The notes under the pieces: model-generated
Databases searched by the model: none
The model's input: only the letters and a program-made list of their open reading frames with translations
What the model was told of the DNA's origin: nothing
DNA from: Cytophagales bacterium Alg240-R148
GTDB taxonomy: Bacteria > Bacteroidota > Bacteroidia > Cytophagales > Cyclobacteriaceae
Length of the DNA: 64,000 bases
Reading direction: 5' to 3'
NCBI GenBank assembly: GCA_900537185.1
Contig: LS999831.1
Span: forward strand, 124,001 to 188,000
Translations under genes and position numbers: made by a program
Shown here: positions 46,296 to 56,173 of the stretch, piece after piece
Position numbering within the stretch: the first letter of the stretch is position 1
Layout: each line of letters opens with the position of its first letter

Positions 46296-47603
46296 TTGGC
46301 AAATATAGTAGCGATCGTAGGTAGGCCCAATGTTGGGAAATCGACTTTATTCAACCGTTTGGTTGAAAAAAGACAGGCCATCATGGATGATGAGAGTGGG
46401 GTTACCCGGGACCGTCAGTATGGGTATGGAGAGTGGACAGGCAAACATTTTACCGTTGTAGATACCGGTGGTTATGTAGAAGGGTCGGATGATAAATTTG
46501 AAGGAGAAATCAGAAAACAAGTGCGCATCGCCTTAGACGAAGCTTCTGTCATTCTTTTTATGGTGGATTGTTTTGCAGGATTGACTGGGCTGGATCAAGA
46601 TTTTGCCAATATTTTAAGAGAAGTTAAAAAACCCATATACATTGTTGCCAACAAAGCGGACAACAACGAGCGCAGTTTTATGGCTACAGAGTTTTATTCT
46701 TTGGGTTTCGAACATATGTTTCCAATTTCGGCAGTCAATGGCGGTGGAACAGGAGACTTATTAGATGCGGTTGTCGGTCATTTTGAAATGGAAGGGGATG
46801 AAAGCCCAATGGAAGGCGTACCCAAAATAGCCATTGTTGGCCGTCCCAATGTTGGGAAATCATCTTTTATAAATGCCTTGCTTGGGGAGTCTAGAAGCAT
46901 CGTTACAGACGAGGCAGGAACAACAAGAGATTCCATCAACACCCATTACAAACTTTACGGCAAAGACTTTCTGCTTACAGATACCGCTGGTATCCGAAAA
47001 AAGGCTAAGGTCAAGGAAGATATAGAATTCTATTCCGTAATGAGGGCCATCCAATCCATACAAGACTGTGACGTTTGTATGATGATAATTGATGCCGAGC
47101 GAGGTTTGGAAGCACAAGACATGAATATTATTGGCTTGGCCAACAAGTACAACAAGGGCATCATGATTATGGTCAACAAGTGGGATTTAATTAAAAAAGA
47201 TACCATGACTGCCGATGTCTATAGGAAGCAGATCTATGAAAAAATATCTCCAAATGATTTTATCCCAATTATATTTACATCTGTTACCAACAAACAAAGA
47301 ATTTTTCAAGCCATCGAGTTGGCAATGGAAATAAATGATAACAGACAATTAAAAATATCGACATCCAAACTTAACGAAACACTCCTTCCTATTATAGAAA
47401 GGCAGCCACCTCCCTCTTTAAAAGGAAAATATATCAAAATAAAGTACATCACGCAATTACCAACGAAAACGCCAACTTTTGCCTTTTTCTGTAATTTACC
47501 ACAGTATATTAAGGTGCCATACGAGCGTTTTCTAGAAAATAAGTTGAGAAAATCGTTTTCTCTTACAGGAGTTCCAGTAAAAATCTTTTTTAGAAAGAAA
47601 TAG
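46296..47603 (+). CDS. der: Ribosome biogenesis GTPase Der (EngA)
   Basis: Two tandem Ras-like GTPase domains (P-loops GRPNVGKST near residue 8 and GRPNVGKSS near residue 181) and a C-terminal KH-like domain; required for 50S subunit maturation. I place the start at TTG 46296, giving MANIVAIVGRPNVGKS and 435 residues, the usual Der length; an earlier TTG at 46254 would add 14 residues not seen in the family. A promoter box sits at 46226-46233. It directly follows era, another assembly GTPase. Confidence 0.96.
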   Translation: MANIVAIVGRPNVGKSTLFNRLVEKRQAIMDDESGVTRDRQYGYGEWTGKHFTVVDTGGYVEGSDDKFEGEIRKQVRIALDEASVILFMVDCFAGLTGLDQDFANILREVKKPIYIVANKADNNERSFMATEFYSLGFEHMFPISAVNGGGTGDLLDAVVGHFEMEGDESPMEGVPKIAIVGRPNVGKSSFINALLGESRSIVTDEAGTTRDSINTHYKLYGKDFLLTDTAGIRKKAKVKEDIEFYSVMRAIQSIQDCDVCMMIIDAERGLEAQDMNIIGLANKYNKGIMIMVNKWDLIKKDTMTADVYRKQIYEKISPNDFIPIIFTSVTNKQRIFQAIELAMEINDNRQLKISTSKLNETLLPIIERQPPPSLKGKYIKIKYITQLPTKTPTFAFFCNLPQYIKVPYERFLENKLRKSFSLTGVPVKIFFRKK

Positions 47604-47647
47604 TTTTTTATTTTGCACTCTTATTCATTCAACAAAAACCAAGAATT

Positions 47648-47875
47648 ATGAAAAAGTTACTAACATTATTCATGAGCGCGGCATTCATTTTTGCTGTTGC
47701 TGCATGTGGCGGTGCTTCAGAAACTACTGAAGGCGAAGCTGAAACTACTGAAACTACTGAGACTGCTGCTGAAGAGCCTGCTGCTGAAGAGCCTGCTGCT
47801 GAAGAAGTAGAAGTGGTTGAAGAAGTTGCTGCAGATTCAACAGAAGTTGAAGCGGACACTACTGCTGCTGAATAA
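47648..47875 (+). CDS. Small acidic repeat lipoprotein
   Basis: 75 residues. A lipoprotein signal ends at AVAAC (Cys20). The mature 55 residues consist almost only of Glu, Thr, Ala, Pro, Val and Asp with no Lys or Arg, and so are highly acidic and likely disordered. The coding DNA has a 15-base tandem repeat (GCTGCTGAAGAGCCT) at 47765-47806. Such proteins are common in Bacteroidota and are often abundant, but no function is known. A terminator follows at 47894-47931. Confidence 0.8.
   Translation: MKKLLTLFMSAAFIFAVAACGGASETTEGEAETTETTETAAEEPAAEEPAAEEVEVVEEVAADSTEVEADTTAAE
47765..47806 (+). repeat. 15-base tandem repeat in the acidic lipoprotein gene
   Basis: GCTGCTGAAGAGCCT occurs twice in tandem, with a third partial copy ending GAAGAA. 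It encodes repeated AAEEP units. Confidence 0.85.
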
Positions 47876-47893
47876 TCAGATAGCAAAAAATAT

Positions 47894-47931
47894 AAAAAGG
47901 GCATCGATTAGTTTCGATGTCCTTTTTTTTT
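47894..47931 (+). terminator. Rho-independent terminator
   Basis: Stem GGGCATCGA / TCGATGTCC (one G-U pair) with flanking A-run and a 9-base T-run, after the small lipoprotein gene and before the oxoprolinase gene. Confidence 0.9.
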
Positions 47932-47957
47932 GACTCTATTTTCCTTTTTTTTATCAA

Positions 47958-50900
47958 ATGGAAGATAAATGGCAACTGTTTGTTGATACGGGAGGTACTT
48001 TTACCGATTGTATCGGAATTTCCCCAAACCAATCAACAAAAAGAATTAAAGTGCTTAGCAGTAGTACACTAAGAGCACCAATAATAGGGGTTAAACAAAA
48101 CAAAATAGCCATACACAACCCTTGGAAAGTAGCGCCAACCATTTTCAAGGGATATTCCGTTCGCCTTTTGGGCTCTGAAAACTGGGTGAAAATCGTCCAG
48201 GTAGAAGGAGACCAATTCCAATTAGAAAAACCACTACCGCTTAAGAAGGGAGACGCCCTTGAACTCACTGCATTTGAAGAAGTGCCGTTGTTAGCGGCAA
48301 GGATGCTTACTTCTACCCCTCTAGACACCCCCTTCCCTCCATTGTATTTAAAACTGGGTTCCACAAGGGGCACCAATGCCCTATTGGAAAAAAAGGGAGC
48401 CAAGGTATTCCTCCTCACCACTGCCGGTTTCAAAGACCTCCCAAAAATAAGAGACCAAAGAAGAGCGCAATTATTTTCTTTAAATGTAGCACAGCGCGAT
48501 TCTTTAGCACATACCACTTGTGAAGTAAAAGAAAGAATCCATTACAATGGGGCAATAGAAACCAAACTCAAAAAAGAAGACCTGGACGATATTTACAAAG
48601 CATACCAAACATCCGAATGCCAATCGGTAGCAATTGCTTTGGTCAATGCCCATAAAAACAATGCCCACGAAGAAGAAATTTTAAATTACCTACAAAAAAG
48701 AGGGGTACAATATGTTTCAACCTCCACCCAATTGAGCAACAGCATTGGATATTTGATGCGGTTAGAAACCACACTTGTAAATGCGTACCTCAAGCCGGTT
48801 ATTGATGCCTACACGAGCAACATAAAGGCAGGCTTAGGCCAACACCCCTTTAAAATCATGACCTCTTTTGGAGGGCTTATCGATTACGAACACTTCGAAC
48901 CTAAAGATTGTTTGTTGTCCGGACCTGCAGGTGGCATTGTGGGTGCCGGTTTGAAAGCAGAAGAGTCGGGTACCAACAAAATTTTGACATTGGACATGGG
49001 AGGAACCAGTGCCGACGTTGCCCTCTACCACGAAACCCTCGATTACCGCTACCTACAAAAGGTAGGGGACGCTGCAATAGAAGCCCCCTGCCTTGCCATT
49101 GAAACCATTGCCGCTGGCGGTGGTTCCATTTGTTCTTTTGATGGAAAGAAGTTTCAGGTAGGGCCAGAAAGTGCTGGAGCCAACCCAGGACCAGCCTGTT
49201 ATGGAGCAGGGGGGCCATTGACCCTTACCGATGTGAATTTATTGCTTGGTAAAATGCAAGCGCGCGCTTTTGGCATTCCAATTCACATTGAAGATGCCGA
49301 AGAAAAAGCCAAGGAAATTACAGAATTCATTAATAAAAGTACTGGTGAGACTTTCAACATACAGGATGTTCTAAAAAGTTTTGAACTCATCGCCAATGAA
49401 AAAATGGCTGAAGCCGTTGGCAACATGGCCATCAACAAAGGGCACGACTGCAAAGAACACGCACTGTTGAGTTTTGGCGGTGCTGGTGGTATGCACGTAT
49501 GTAGCATTGCAGAAATATTGGGTATTACCTCTGTTTTAACACCTTTTGAGGCAGGATTGTTAAGTGCGTATGGCATAGGACATGCCCAAGTTGAAAGAAT
49601 GGTGTCGCAACAATTGCTAACTACTATTGATAACAGCAAAGACATCGAGGGTTTAATTCAGGATTTGTTTGAGTCCGCCCAATCGCGCTTAATTGAGGAA
49701 GGGTACCAACCGAAAGACCTACACAACAAACAGTGCCTTGTTTACCTTCGGTTTGTGGGCCAAGACCATACTATTGAAGTCAATTACGAGCAGGGAATGG
49801 ACTTAGCTGCGGCATTTAAAAAGAAATACCTTCATTTATTTGCCCATTGGATAGAAGGAAAAGCAATTGAAATAGAATCCATAAAAGCAACAGCTGCCAC
49901 CAAACACAAGGGCGGTGAAAACACAACACAAAAACCGCAAAAGTATACACCCACTACCTCCATGGAGGTTTTCAACCAAGTTTACCAACAAAATATACCC
50001 ACCTTCTGCTGGGAAGAACTCCATAGAGGCGCCACCATGGTAGGTCCAGCAATTCTGTACAGCAACAATGCTACTTTAATGGTAAACGACGGGTGGAATT
50101 GCACCATAAATGAACACAATACTGCTTTGCTGCATAACAACATTTCAAGTTCCGCCCAACAAACTCCAACTATTGAGTCCGCTCAGCTAGAGCTTTACAT
50201 CAATCGGCTGAACGCCATTGCCAATGATATGGGCAGCATGTTACAAAGGGCCTCCTTCTCTGTTAACATCAAAGAGCGGTTGGATTTTTCATGTGCCATA
50301 TTAGATAAAAAAGGGCAGCTCATAGTCAATGCCCCGCATATTCCTGTCCACTTAGGCAGCATGGGTATTTGTGTGCGCAGGGTAGCCGAACATCTGACCA
50401 TGGAAGAAGGAGATGTTGTAATAACCAACCATCCCGCCTTTGGTGGCTCCCACCTTCCAGATGTAACATTGATCAGTCCATTTTATTACCAAGGTAAATT
50501 GGAAGGTTACTTGGCCAACAGAGCACACCACGCCGAGATTGGAGGATCAAGACCAGGCTCCATGCCTCCCAATGCACAATGGCTAACAGAAGAAGGAGTA
50601 ATTATTGCTCCATACAAGCTATTATCCAAAGGAAAAGCCAATTGGGATGCAATCGAATCGATGTTGAGCAATGGCCTCTACCCTTCCCGTTCTGTACAAG
50701 AAAATATTGCCGACTTAAAAGGAGCACTGGCCTCTATCAATTTAGGACAACGCCAAATGCACACCTTATTCGAAAAACACAGCGCTTCTGAAGTGCAACG
50801 TTATATGCTTAAGATTAAACAATACGCAGCTAATCTCTTGGCAAAAAAACTACAATCCTTCAATAAGCAACACTTTTATGCAAAAGAAAGGTTGGACGAG

Positions 50901-51710
50901 GGCCAGCCCATTGTAGTGGCAATAGAATTACAAAAAGGACGATTGTCCATCAACTTTTCTGGTTCCGGTGGAGTAAACAACAACAACATGAATGCCACGG
51001 AAGCCATAGTACATTCTGCTACCCTTTATGTGCTTCGATTGTTGGTGGATGAAAATATCCCACTGAACGAGGGGTTGCTCGAGCATGTAAAGATCCATTT
51101 ACCACATGGTTTTCTCAACCCTAACTTTGGTGCACTAAAATCAAAATCTCCGGCAGTTGTTGGGGGCAATACGGAGGTGAGCCAACGCCTCACGGATACG
51201 TTAATAAAAGCCTTTGAACTTGCTGCCTGTAGCCAAGGAACCATGAACAACGTTGTTTTCGGTAATGATAATTTTGGCTATTACGAAACCATTGGTGGTG
51301 GGGTTGGTGCAGGCGATGGATTCCATGGCGCCAGTGCAGTACACCAACATATGACCAATACAAAAATTACGGATCCAGAAATCATAGAGCTCCGTTACCC
51401 AGTGGCTATTAAAGAGTTTTCAATTCGAAAGAATTCTGCAGGCAATGGCAAATGGCATGGAGGTGAAGGTTTAAAAAGAGTTTTTTCTTTTAGAGAAAAG
51501 GTGAAAGTTTCTGTAATTACACAACATAGAAAAGAACAGCCTTTTGGATTAAAAGGTGGTTTACCTGGTAAAACAGGGCAACAATACGTTCAAAAAGCCG
51601 ATGGCACTTACATTCCGTTAAAAGGCATCGATGGCATAGAAGTGGACAGCCAAGATTTACTAATAATAGAGTCACCAGGAGGCGGGGGGTATTTGCCTCC
51701 TGGCAAATAA
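47958..51710 (+). CDS. Fused 5-oxoprolinase / hydantoinase A-B protein
   Basis: 1250-residue ATP-dependent hydrolase opening 5-oxoproline (pyroglutamate) to glutamate or a related hydantoin-type ring. The N-terminal HyuA half starts with FVDTGGTFTDCIG (ATP site) and contains SGPAGGIVGAG and the metal motif LDMGGTSADVALY; the HyuB half begins near residue 730 (LELYINRLNAIANDMGSMLQRAS) and runs to the Gly-rich end. Single-chain fusion and size (1250) resemble the eukaryotic enzyme. Bacteria often have it split in two genes. Standalone transcription is likely, as it follows a terminator. Confidence 0.92.
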   Translation: MEDKWQLFVDTGGTFTDCIGISPNQSTKRIKVLSSSTLRAPIIGVKQNKIAIHNPWKVAPTIFKGYSVRLLGSENWVKIVQVEGDQFQLEKPLPLKKGDALELTAFEEVPLLAARMLTSTPLDTPFPPLYLKLGSTRGTNALLEKKGAKVFLLTTAGFKDLPKIRDQRRAQLFSLNVAQRDSLAHTTCEVKERIHYNGAIETKLKKEDLDDIYKAYQTSECQSVAIALVNAHKNNAHEEEILNYLQKRGVQYVSTSTQLSNSIGYLMRLETTLVNAYLKPVIDAYTSNIKAGLGQHPFKIMTSFGGLIDYEHFEPKDCLLSGPAGGIVGAGLKAEESGTNKILTLDMGGTSADVALYHETLDYRYLQKVGDAAIEAPCLAIETIAAGGGSICSFDGKKFQVGPESAGANPGPACYGAGGPLTLTDVNLLLGKMQARAFGIPIHIEDAEEKAKEITEFINKSTGETFNIQDVLKSFELIANEKMAEAVGNMAINKGHDCKEHALLSFGGAGGMHVCSIAEILGITSVLTPFEAGLLSAYGIGHAQVERMVSQQLLTTIDNSKDIEGLIQDLFESAQSRLIEEGYQPKDLHNKQCLVYLRFVGQDHTIEVNYEQGMDLAAAFKKKYLHLFAHWIEGKAIEIESIKATAATKHKGGENTTQKPQKYTPTTSMEVFNQVYQQNIPTFCWEELHRGATMVGPAILYSNNATLMVNDGWNCTINEHNTALLHNNISSSAQQTPTIESAQLELYINRLNAIANDMGSMLQRASFSVNIKERLDFSCAILDKKGQLIVNAPHIPVHLGSMGICVRRVAEHLTMEEGDVVITNHPAFGGSHLPDVTLISPFYYQGKLEGYLANRAHHAEIGGSRPGSMPPNAQWLTEEGVIIAPYKLLSKGKANWDAIESMLSNGLYPSRSVQENIADLKGALASINLGQRQMHTLFEKHSASEVQRYMLKIKQYAANLLAKKLQSFNKQHFYAKERLDEGQPIVVAIELQKGRLSINFSGSGGVNNNNMNATEAIVHSATLYVLRLLVDENIPLNEGLLEHVKIHLPHGFLNPNFGALKSKSPAVVGGNTEVSQRLTDTLIKAFELAACSQGTMNNVVFGNDNFGYYETIGGGVGAGDGFHGASAVHQHMTNTKITDPEIIELRYPVAIKEFSIRKNSAGNGKWHGGEGLKRVFSFREKVKVSVITQHRKEQPFGLKGGLPGKTGQQYVQKADGTYIPLKGIDGIEVDSQDLLIIESPGGGGYLPPGK

Positions 51711-51767
51711 TGTTGCTCCTTTTGAGCCACACCAAGGTCCCTTTAGGAGTGGGCCTCTCTTCTAATT

Positions 51768-52811
51768 TTAATCTCCGTCGTTGTCATTAAAAACCACCAA
51801 CAAACCGAGTTGAGACATCATATCTGTTTTCAGTAGCACAAGCAATTGATTGATCTCTTCATAAAGCAATTCCAAGGTGGTATAATCAGAAATTAAAGCG
51901 GTCTGCAAGGAGGGGCCCATCCCTTTCAACAGGCTCAATATGCTTTCCATTTTTATAATAATTTTTTCAGACAGCAACCCATTGGCATCTTTTACATGCA
52001 ATGCATCCAGGTAATCATCCAAGCCAAGTCCATTTTGTCCTGTAAACACGTTTTTCATAGCTGTAACATTACCAGACAAACCAGACAAAGACATACTGGC
52101 ATATGGTACCTCTACCAGTTGTGGTGCAATGGCTTTGTTGTGCAGCACACCCATTGGGACACCCAACTTTTCATTTTTTAATACTTCTGCTAAAAAAACC
52201 AATTCATTGGCCAGCAAGGTCATCGATGCATCTGCTGCATTGTCTATTCTTTTAACGAAGGAACCATGTTTGGACCACGCTTGCAGTACCAACTCTATTT
52301 TATCGACCAAATCGTTGCTATAAGCAACCAACAACACCCGTCTGTTTTCCTCCTGCAGTAGTTCAAAAGCACCCGGTTGAAAAATCAAATACTCCATTGC
52401 CGGAAGCCCCTTTTTATTGCTCCCCAACCCTTCTACAAAACCAGGACTTCCATCGTACGTTTGCAGCAGCAACTCAATTGCATTGCTGTTGGTTGGCCAA
52501 TTATCAAAACTGGTAGTCCAGCCCAATTGGTCTATGGGGCCAAAGTTATATACCTCGGCTTGTTTCCATTCCAAAAATGCATGTTTCCACTTATCTTGGA
52601 GCGCCAAATAATTGCCACCACTTGGTAATGCACTGAAATCCTGTGTGCTCTTTTGCAACTCCAAAAATGCCAGCTTGGTTTGTTGGTACTGAGGAAGCAA
52701 AAGGTTGTCTTGAATATTTCGGAGTAACCCAGACCGGTCAAAAGCTTCCTGCCCTTCAAAAGAAGTACAAGCTACTAGGACCATACAACACAAAAGGATG
52801 GATTTTTTCAT
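51768..52811 (-). CDS. Imelysin family lipoprotein with altered metal motif
   Basis: 347-residue imelysin (peptidase M75) protein, predicted lipoprotein with lipobox LVAC (Cys15). Imelysins bind iron and take part in iron uptake. The family motif G-x-H-x-x-E appears as GLPAME (Gly135-Pro137-Glu140), so the His is replaced by Pro. The same variant is typical of the imelysin that accompanies DUF1111 oxidoreductases. It overlaps the di-heme oxidoreductase gene by 4 bases. It ends 57 bases from the convergent oxoprolinase gene. Confidence 0.85.
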   Translation of the reverse strand: MKKSILLCCMVLVACTSFEGQEAFDRSGLLRNIQDNLLLPQYQQTKLAFLELQKSTQDFSALPSGGNYLALQDKWKHAFLEWKQAEVYNFGPIDQLGWTTSFDNWPTNSNAIELLLQTYDGSPGFVEGLGSNKKGLPAMEYLIFQPGAFELLQEENRRVLLVAYSNDLVDKIELVLQAWSKHGSFVKRIDNAADASMTLLANELVFLAEVLKNEKLGVPMGVLHNKAIAPQLVEVPYASMSLSGLSGNVTAMKNVFTGQNGLGLDDYLDALHVKDANGLLSEKIIIKMESILSLLKGMGPSLQTALISDYTTLELLYEEINQLLVLLKTDMMSQLGLLVVFNDNDGD

Positions 52812-54196
52812 AGCGATTCTAAAAATTTGATAAGATTATTTCTTTCCATTTGGTTCAAATTCATAAAATTCTTTTTGCTTTGTTCGCCTTCTCCACCGTG
52901 CCATAAAATTGCTTCTTCTAGATTTCTTGCTCGACCATCATGTAAAAAAAAGGTGTGTTGGTTTACTGTTTCAATCATGCCTATTCCCCACAATGGAGGC
53001 GTCCGCCATTCGCTGCCATTGGCCAAACCATCGGGCCGGTGATCGGCAAGTCCCTCTCCCATGTCGTGCAAAAGCAAATCTGTATAGGGCCTTATCTCTA
53101 AATTATTGAACTCGGGTATTTTTTCGTGTTTGCCAGTGGTAACCTTCGGTTTATGACATTGGACACACCCAATTTGATTGAAAAGGCCTTTGCCTACAAG
53201 TACTTCTTGATTTTCCCAGTTGCGTCTACCCGGAACAGCCAATGTTGCAGAATACAAGTCGACTCTATCCAAAATGGCATCAGAAAGCTCCGGATCCCCT
53301 CCATCCATTGCATTTTGGCAATCTATTTGACCTTCCGCACAAGGTTGGTCCGGAAATATGCTAGTAGAAATACCAATATCCCCTTTAAAGGCGCCTGCCA
53401 CTTGCTGCCTTACAGTTGGCTGATTGGCTTTCCATCCAAAACGACCTATGGTTTGTTTCTTTTTTTCGATATTGTAAACGTAATTCGGTCTGCCAGAAAT
53501 TCCATCACCATCCGAGTCATCAGGGTCAGCAAAAGACTCTAAAGTTGCGGCATCAATTGCTTCCAAAAGCCCTAGACCCACCATGTGAGGCGCAATGCGA
53601 GGAGAAATTTGCATGTCAGCAGCAAAGGGCCCATAATTCAAATCATAAAATTGGTAGGTTGGTATTCTTAATTCAAACGGAGCACCATCTGCATATTCTC
53701 CTTGGGAATAATGGTATACAACTTTGACCTTTCCCTCTGGTGGCACCCCTAATACAGACAAATGGTTGAATTGCCCTCCATACATAACATCGGGAATCGA
53801 CTCCCATTCTACCACCCCAGGCCGACTCAAACGAAATAATAAATCCACAGGTTCTTCTTCTGGAGTCAGGGGTGGTGCGCCACGACCATCTAGCTCATGA
53901 CAACTAGAACAAGATCGGGCATTAAAAACAGGTCCAAGGCCATCCAAATCCACGGTCGATGCTGGTGATGACACCCAGTTGCGCTTAAAAAATGCATTCC
54001 CAGAAACAAAAATCAAGTCTTTATCCCCCGTTAAATTGGGTGCAGCATGGCCAAACGCATGCACAGATTGATCAAAAACTGTCGCTTGAGCACCGCTAAA
54101 CTGCTCTCCCTCCTCCTTCCATTCTTGCCCAGGTTGCTCTAATTCATTGGAACATGAAAAACCAAGAACCAAAATTATCCAAATGTAATTTTTCAT
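52808..54196 (-). CDS. Di-heme oxidoreductase family lipoprotein (DUF1111)
   Basis: 462-residue exported cytochrome of the thiol-oxidoreductase-like family (DUF1111), with two heme c sites: CSSCH (Cys96-Cys99-His100) and CVQCH (Cys344-Cys347-His348). The lipobox Cys15 follows MKNYIWIILVLGFS. I place the start at ATG 54196; a GTG at 54223 would sit in the terminator-like hairpin upstream. It lies between two imelysin genes, a known iron-acquisition arrangement in which the cytochrome probably oxidises or transfers electrons for iron. A CcmF-type maturation system is needed but not in the window. Confidence 0.9.
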   Translation of the reverse strand: MKNYIWIILVLGFSCSNELEQPGQEWKEEGEQFSGAQATVFDQSVHAFGHAAPNLTGDKDLIFVSGNAFFKRNWVSSPASTVDLDGLGPVFNARSCSSCHELDGRGAPPLTPEEEPVDLLFRLSRPGVVEWESIPDVMYGGQFNHLSVLGVPPEGKVKVVYHYSQGEYADGAPFELRIPTYQFYDLNYGPFAADMQISPRIAPHMVGLGLLEAIDAATLESFADPDDSDGDGISGRPNYVYNIEKKKQTIGRFGWKANQPTVRQQVAGAFKGDIGISTSIFPDQPCAEGQIDCQNAMDGGDPELSDAILDRVDLYSATLAVPGRRNWENQEVLVGKGLFNQIGCVQCHKPKVTTGKHEKIPEFNNLEIRPYTDLLLHDMGEGLADHRPDGLANGSEWRTPPLWGIGMIETVNQHTFFLHDGRARNLEEAILWHGGEGEQSKKNFMNLNQMERNNLIKFLESL

Positions 54197-54210
54197 TTTA
54201 TGAAATTCCA

Positions 54211-54242
54211 AAAACACGCCCACCCAAAAGGTCGGCGTGTTA
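54211..54242 (-). terminator. Stem-loop between the two imelysin-cluster genes
   Basis: Perfect 8-bp stem AACACGCC / GGCGTGTT with an inner ACC/GGT stem, followed on the minus strand by a run of T. It may partly terminate after the upstream imelysin gene, reducing expression of the following genes. Confidence 0.6.
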
Positions 54243-54284
54243 AAAGTTGTTGTCTTCCATAGAAGACTATAAAGTGTTTACTTA

Positions 54285-55475
54285 TTAAATGGCACTAGGA
54301 TCAAGCGAAAAACCAAATAAAGCTGCAGCTTCTGCTAACTTATCTCCTTGTGTTCTTAATTGATCAATGGTTGTTTTTATCCTGCTTCTTCCAGGTTCTG
54401 CTAAAAATTCTTGATCAAACGGTGCTTCAATAAGGCCCGCGCTCTGAACACTTCCCGACATTATACTTTTTATTTCGTCTGCCAGTTCTTGGTTTTTAAG
54501 TGCTACCAAATCATAAATTCCCGCCCCTTTTAAGGTGGTTCCATCTGTTTTGGTGTACGTGCCTAAGTATACATTTTGTATGCCTTTGGCATTGGTTACA
54601 ACATCGCGGTGGGTGTTGTCACTAAAACAGGAATGTTCGTCTTCTTTTGATTTTAGATCATAAGCAACAAACATTCTTTCTCCAGCAAGCTCTCCCTTGC
54701 TAAGCTTTCCCAAACCACTTAATATTTTTTCAAGAGAAATGGTCTCTTGTCCTGCAGCCGTAAAAGAAGTACGGTAGTTTCCATTAACTGTCCATTCTGA
54801 GACTAGATATTCTAAATCCTGCACCAAAAGAGTACAGGCCGCTTTCAAATAAGTAGCCCTTCTATCTTGGTTGCTGTTGGTGCCTGATCCGTCGGTAACA
54901 TAATCGGTATGCGAGCGTTCGCCTCCTCCTGCACCAATGCTAACATCCTGCCCCCAAAGCAGGAATTCAATGGCATGATAACCAGAACTTACATTGGTTT
55001 CACTTCCATTTTCATTTCTTGAAGCTATAAAGTCTGAATCAATTGTTGGAAATTCTTTTGGGTTGTTAATAATGTTAATGCCACTAGATGGGTCCCCGCC
55101 ATTGGTTGCTCCATCCACATAATCGATATAAGATTCATCCAATGGCCATGCATTTAGTTGTCCTTCTGGCCCGTCGGCATCGTCTATTGGCCCACCATAA
55201 AAACGAAATGCCTCCGTTTGACCATAAGATTCTCTTGCTTGCAACCATTTTAACTTACAGTTTTCCAACCCAGCTGCCGTAGGGGTTGCGGTAAAATTGT
55301 CTAATGCAGTTTGTAAAGATTCAGCATCTGCCAATGCGTCCCTATAGTTTGCCTCCACCAGCTCTGCATAGTGGTTGATGGCAAGTCCTAGAGTATTTTG
55401 ATAGGTATCATCCGAATCATTTTTACAGGATCCTAGAAGTGTTAATACCATTAATAATGTTAGTATTTTTTTCAT
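54285..55475 (-). CDS. Imelysin family lipoprotein
   Basis: 396-residue imelysin lipoprotein (lipobox LGSC, Cys17, start at ATG 55475 preferred to a longer reading from 55523). The metal motif is intact: Gly165-Tyr-His167-Ala-Ile-Glu170 (GYHAIE). Members of the M75 group bind iron and are known to be iron-repressed in some species. It is upstream of the di-heme oxidoreductase gene, separated by 88 bases with a stem-loop, so it probably starts the transcript. No iron box is visible upstream by eye. Confidence 0.88.
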   Translation of the reverse strand: MKKILTLLMVLTLLGSCKNDSDDTYQNTLGLAINHYAELVEANYRDALADAESLQTALDNFTATPTAAGLENCKLKWLQARESYGQTEAFRFYGGPIDDADGPEGQLNAWPLDESYIDYVDGATNGGDPSSGINIINNPKEFPTIDSDFIASRNENGSETNVSSGYHAIEFLLWGQDVSIGAGGGERSHTDYVTDGSGTNSNQDRRATYLKAACTLLVQDLEYLVSEWTVNGNYRTSFTAAGQETISLEKILSGLGKLSKGELAGERMFVAYDLKSKEDEHSCFSDNTHRDVVTNAKGIQNVYLGTYTKTDGTTLKGAGIYDLVALKNQELADEIKSIMSGSVQSAGLIEAPFDQEFLAEPGRSRIKTTIDQLRTQGDKLAEAAALFGFSLDPSAI

Positions 55476-55570
55476 TGTAGTATTGTGTGTCGTTTGTTCC
55501 GCAAAATTCAGAGTTAAAAACAACTACAACAATAGCCAACAATAGCCAATGACATCACTAGTACTAGTGA

Positions 55571-56173
55571 CTATCTAGAGAAATATTGAACAAAAGCATA
55601 CAAACCCAAAGCCAAAAAAATAAAGCCAGGAATGGCATTAATTGCCCTTTTGTGTTGAATAAAGTAATGGGCAACTTTGGAGCCTGCTAAACCCAGTAGG
55701 GCCAACAAAGCCATGGTACCTAATGAAATTCCTACAACAAAAAACCATATATTTTGGTTATTTATTTCTAGCCAACGGTTGGTTCTAAGGTAGGCAGTTA
55801 TTCCTATCCAAAAAGGGATGGCCAATGGGTTTAAAACACTGAGCAGCACGCCCTTCCTAAAACCACTTTCCAAAGGCACAATAGTATTGTCTTTTTTAGA
55901 AGGCCATAAATTAACAACCCCTAACAACACCATTACTACAGCAGCTATCAGTTGAAAATTCTTTATTATAAATGGGTTTGCAGTGATAAATTGTTCAAAT
56001 TTCACAGCAATTAAAGCGTAGGGAAACTCCACCAACCCCGCCGCAAGAGCAAACCGCAGTACTGCTTTTTGTTGGTTCGCTAATGCCAACTGAACGATGC
56101 TTATGTTTAGGGTTCCAGGTGGTAAGGACCCAACAAAACTAAAGGCGAAACCAATGAGAAATGGCCCCATCAT
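55571..56173 (-). CDS. LysE family amino acid exporter
   Basis: 200-residue membrane protein of the LysE/RhtB group, which exports amino acids or small amines. About 6 membrane segments are visible, and the N-terminus carries the family opening GSLPPGTLNISIVQLALAN with conserved Gly and Pro. The start codon overlaps the stop codon of the ATP-grasp gene (ATGA overlap), which ties it to that enzyme's product. Substrate unknown. Confidence 0.87.
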   Translation of the reverse strand: MMGPFLIGFAFSFVGSLPPGTLNISIVQLALANQQKAVLRFALAAGLVEFPYALIAVKFEQFITANPFIIKNFQLIAAVVMVLLGVVNLWPSKKDNTIVPLESGFRKGVLLSVLNPLAIPFWIGITAYLRTNRWLEINNQNIWFFVVGISLGTMALLALLGLAGSKVAHYFIQHKRAINAIPGFIFLALGLYAFVQYFSR

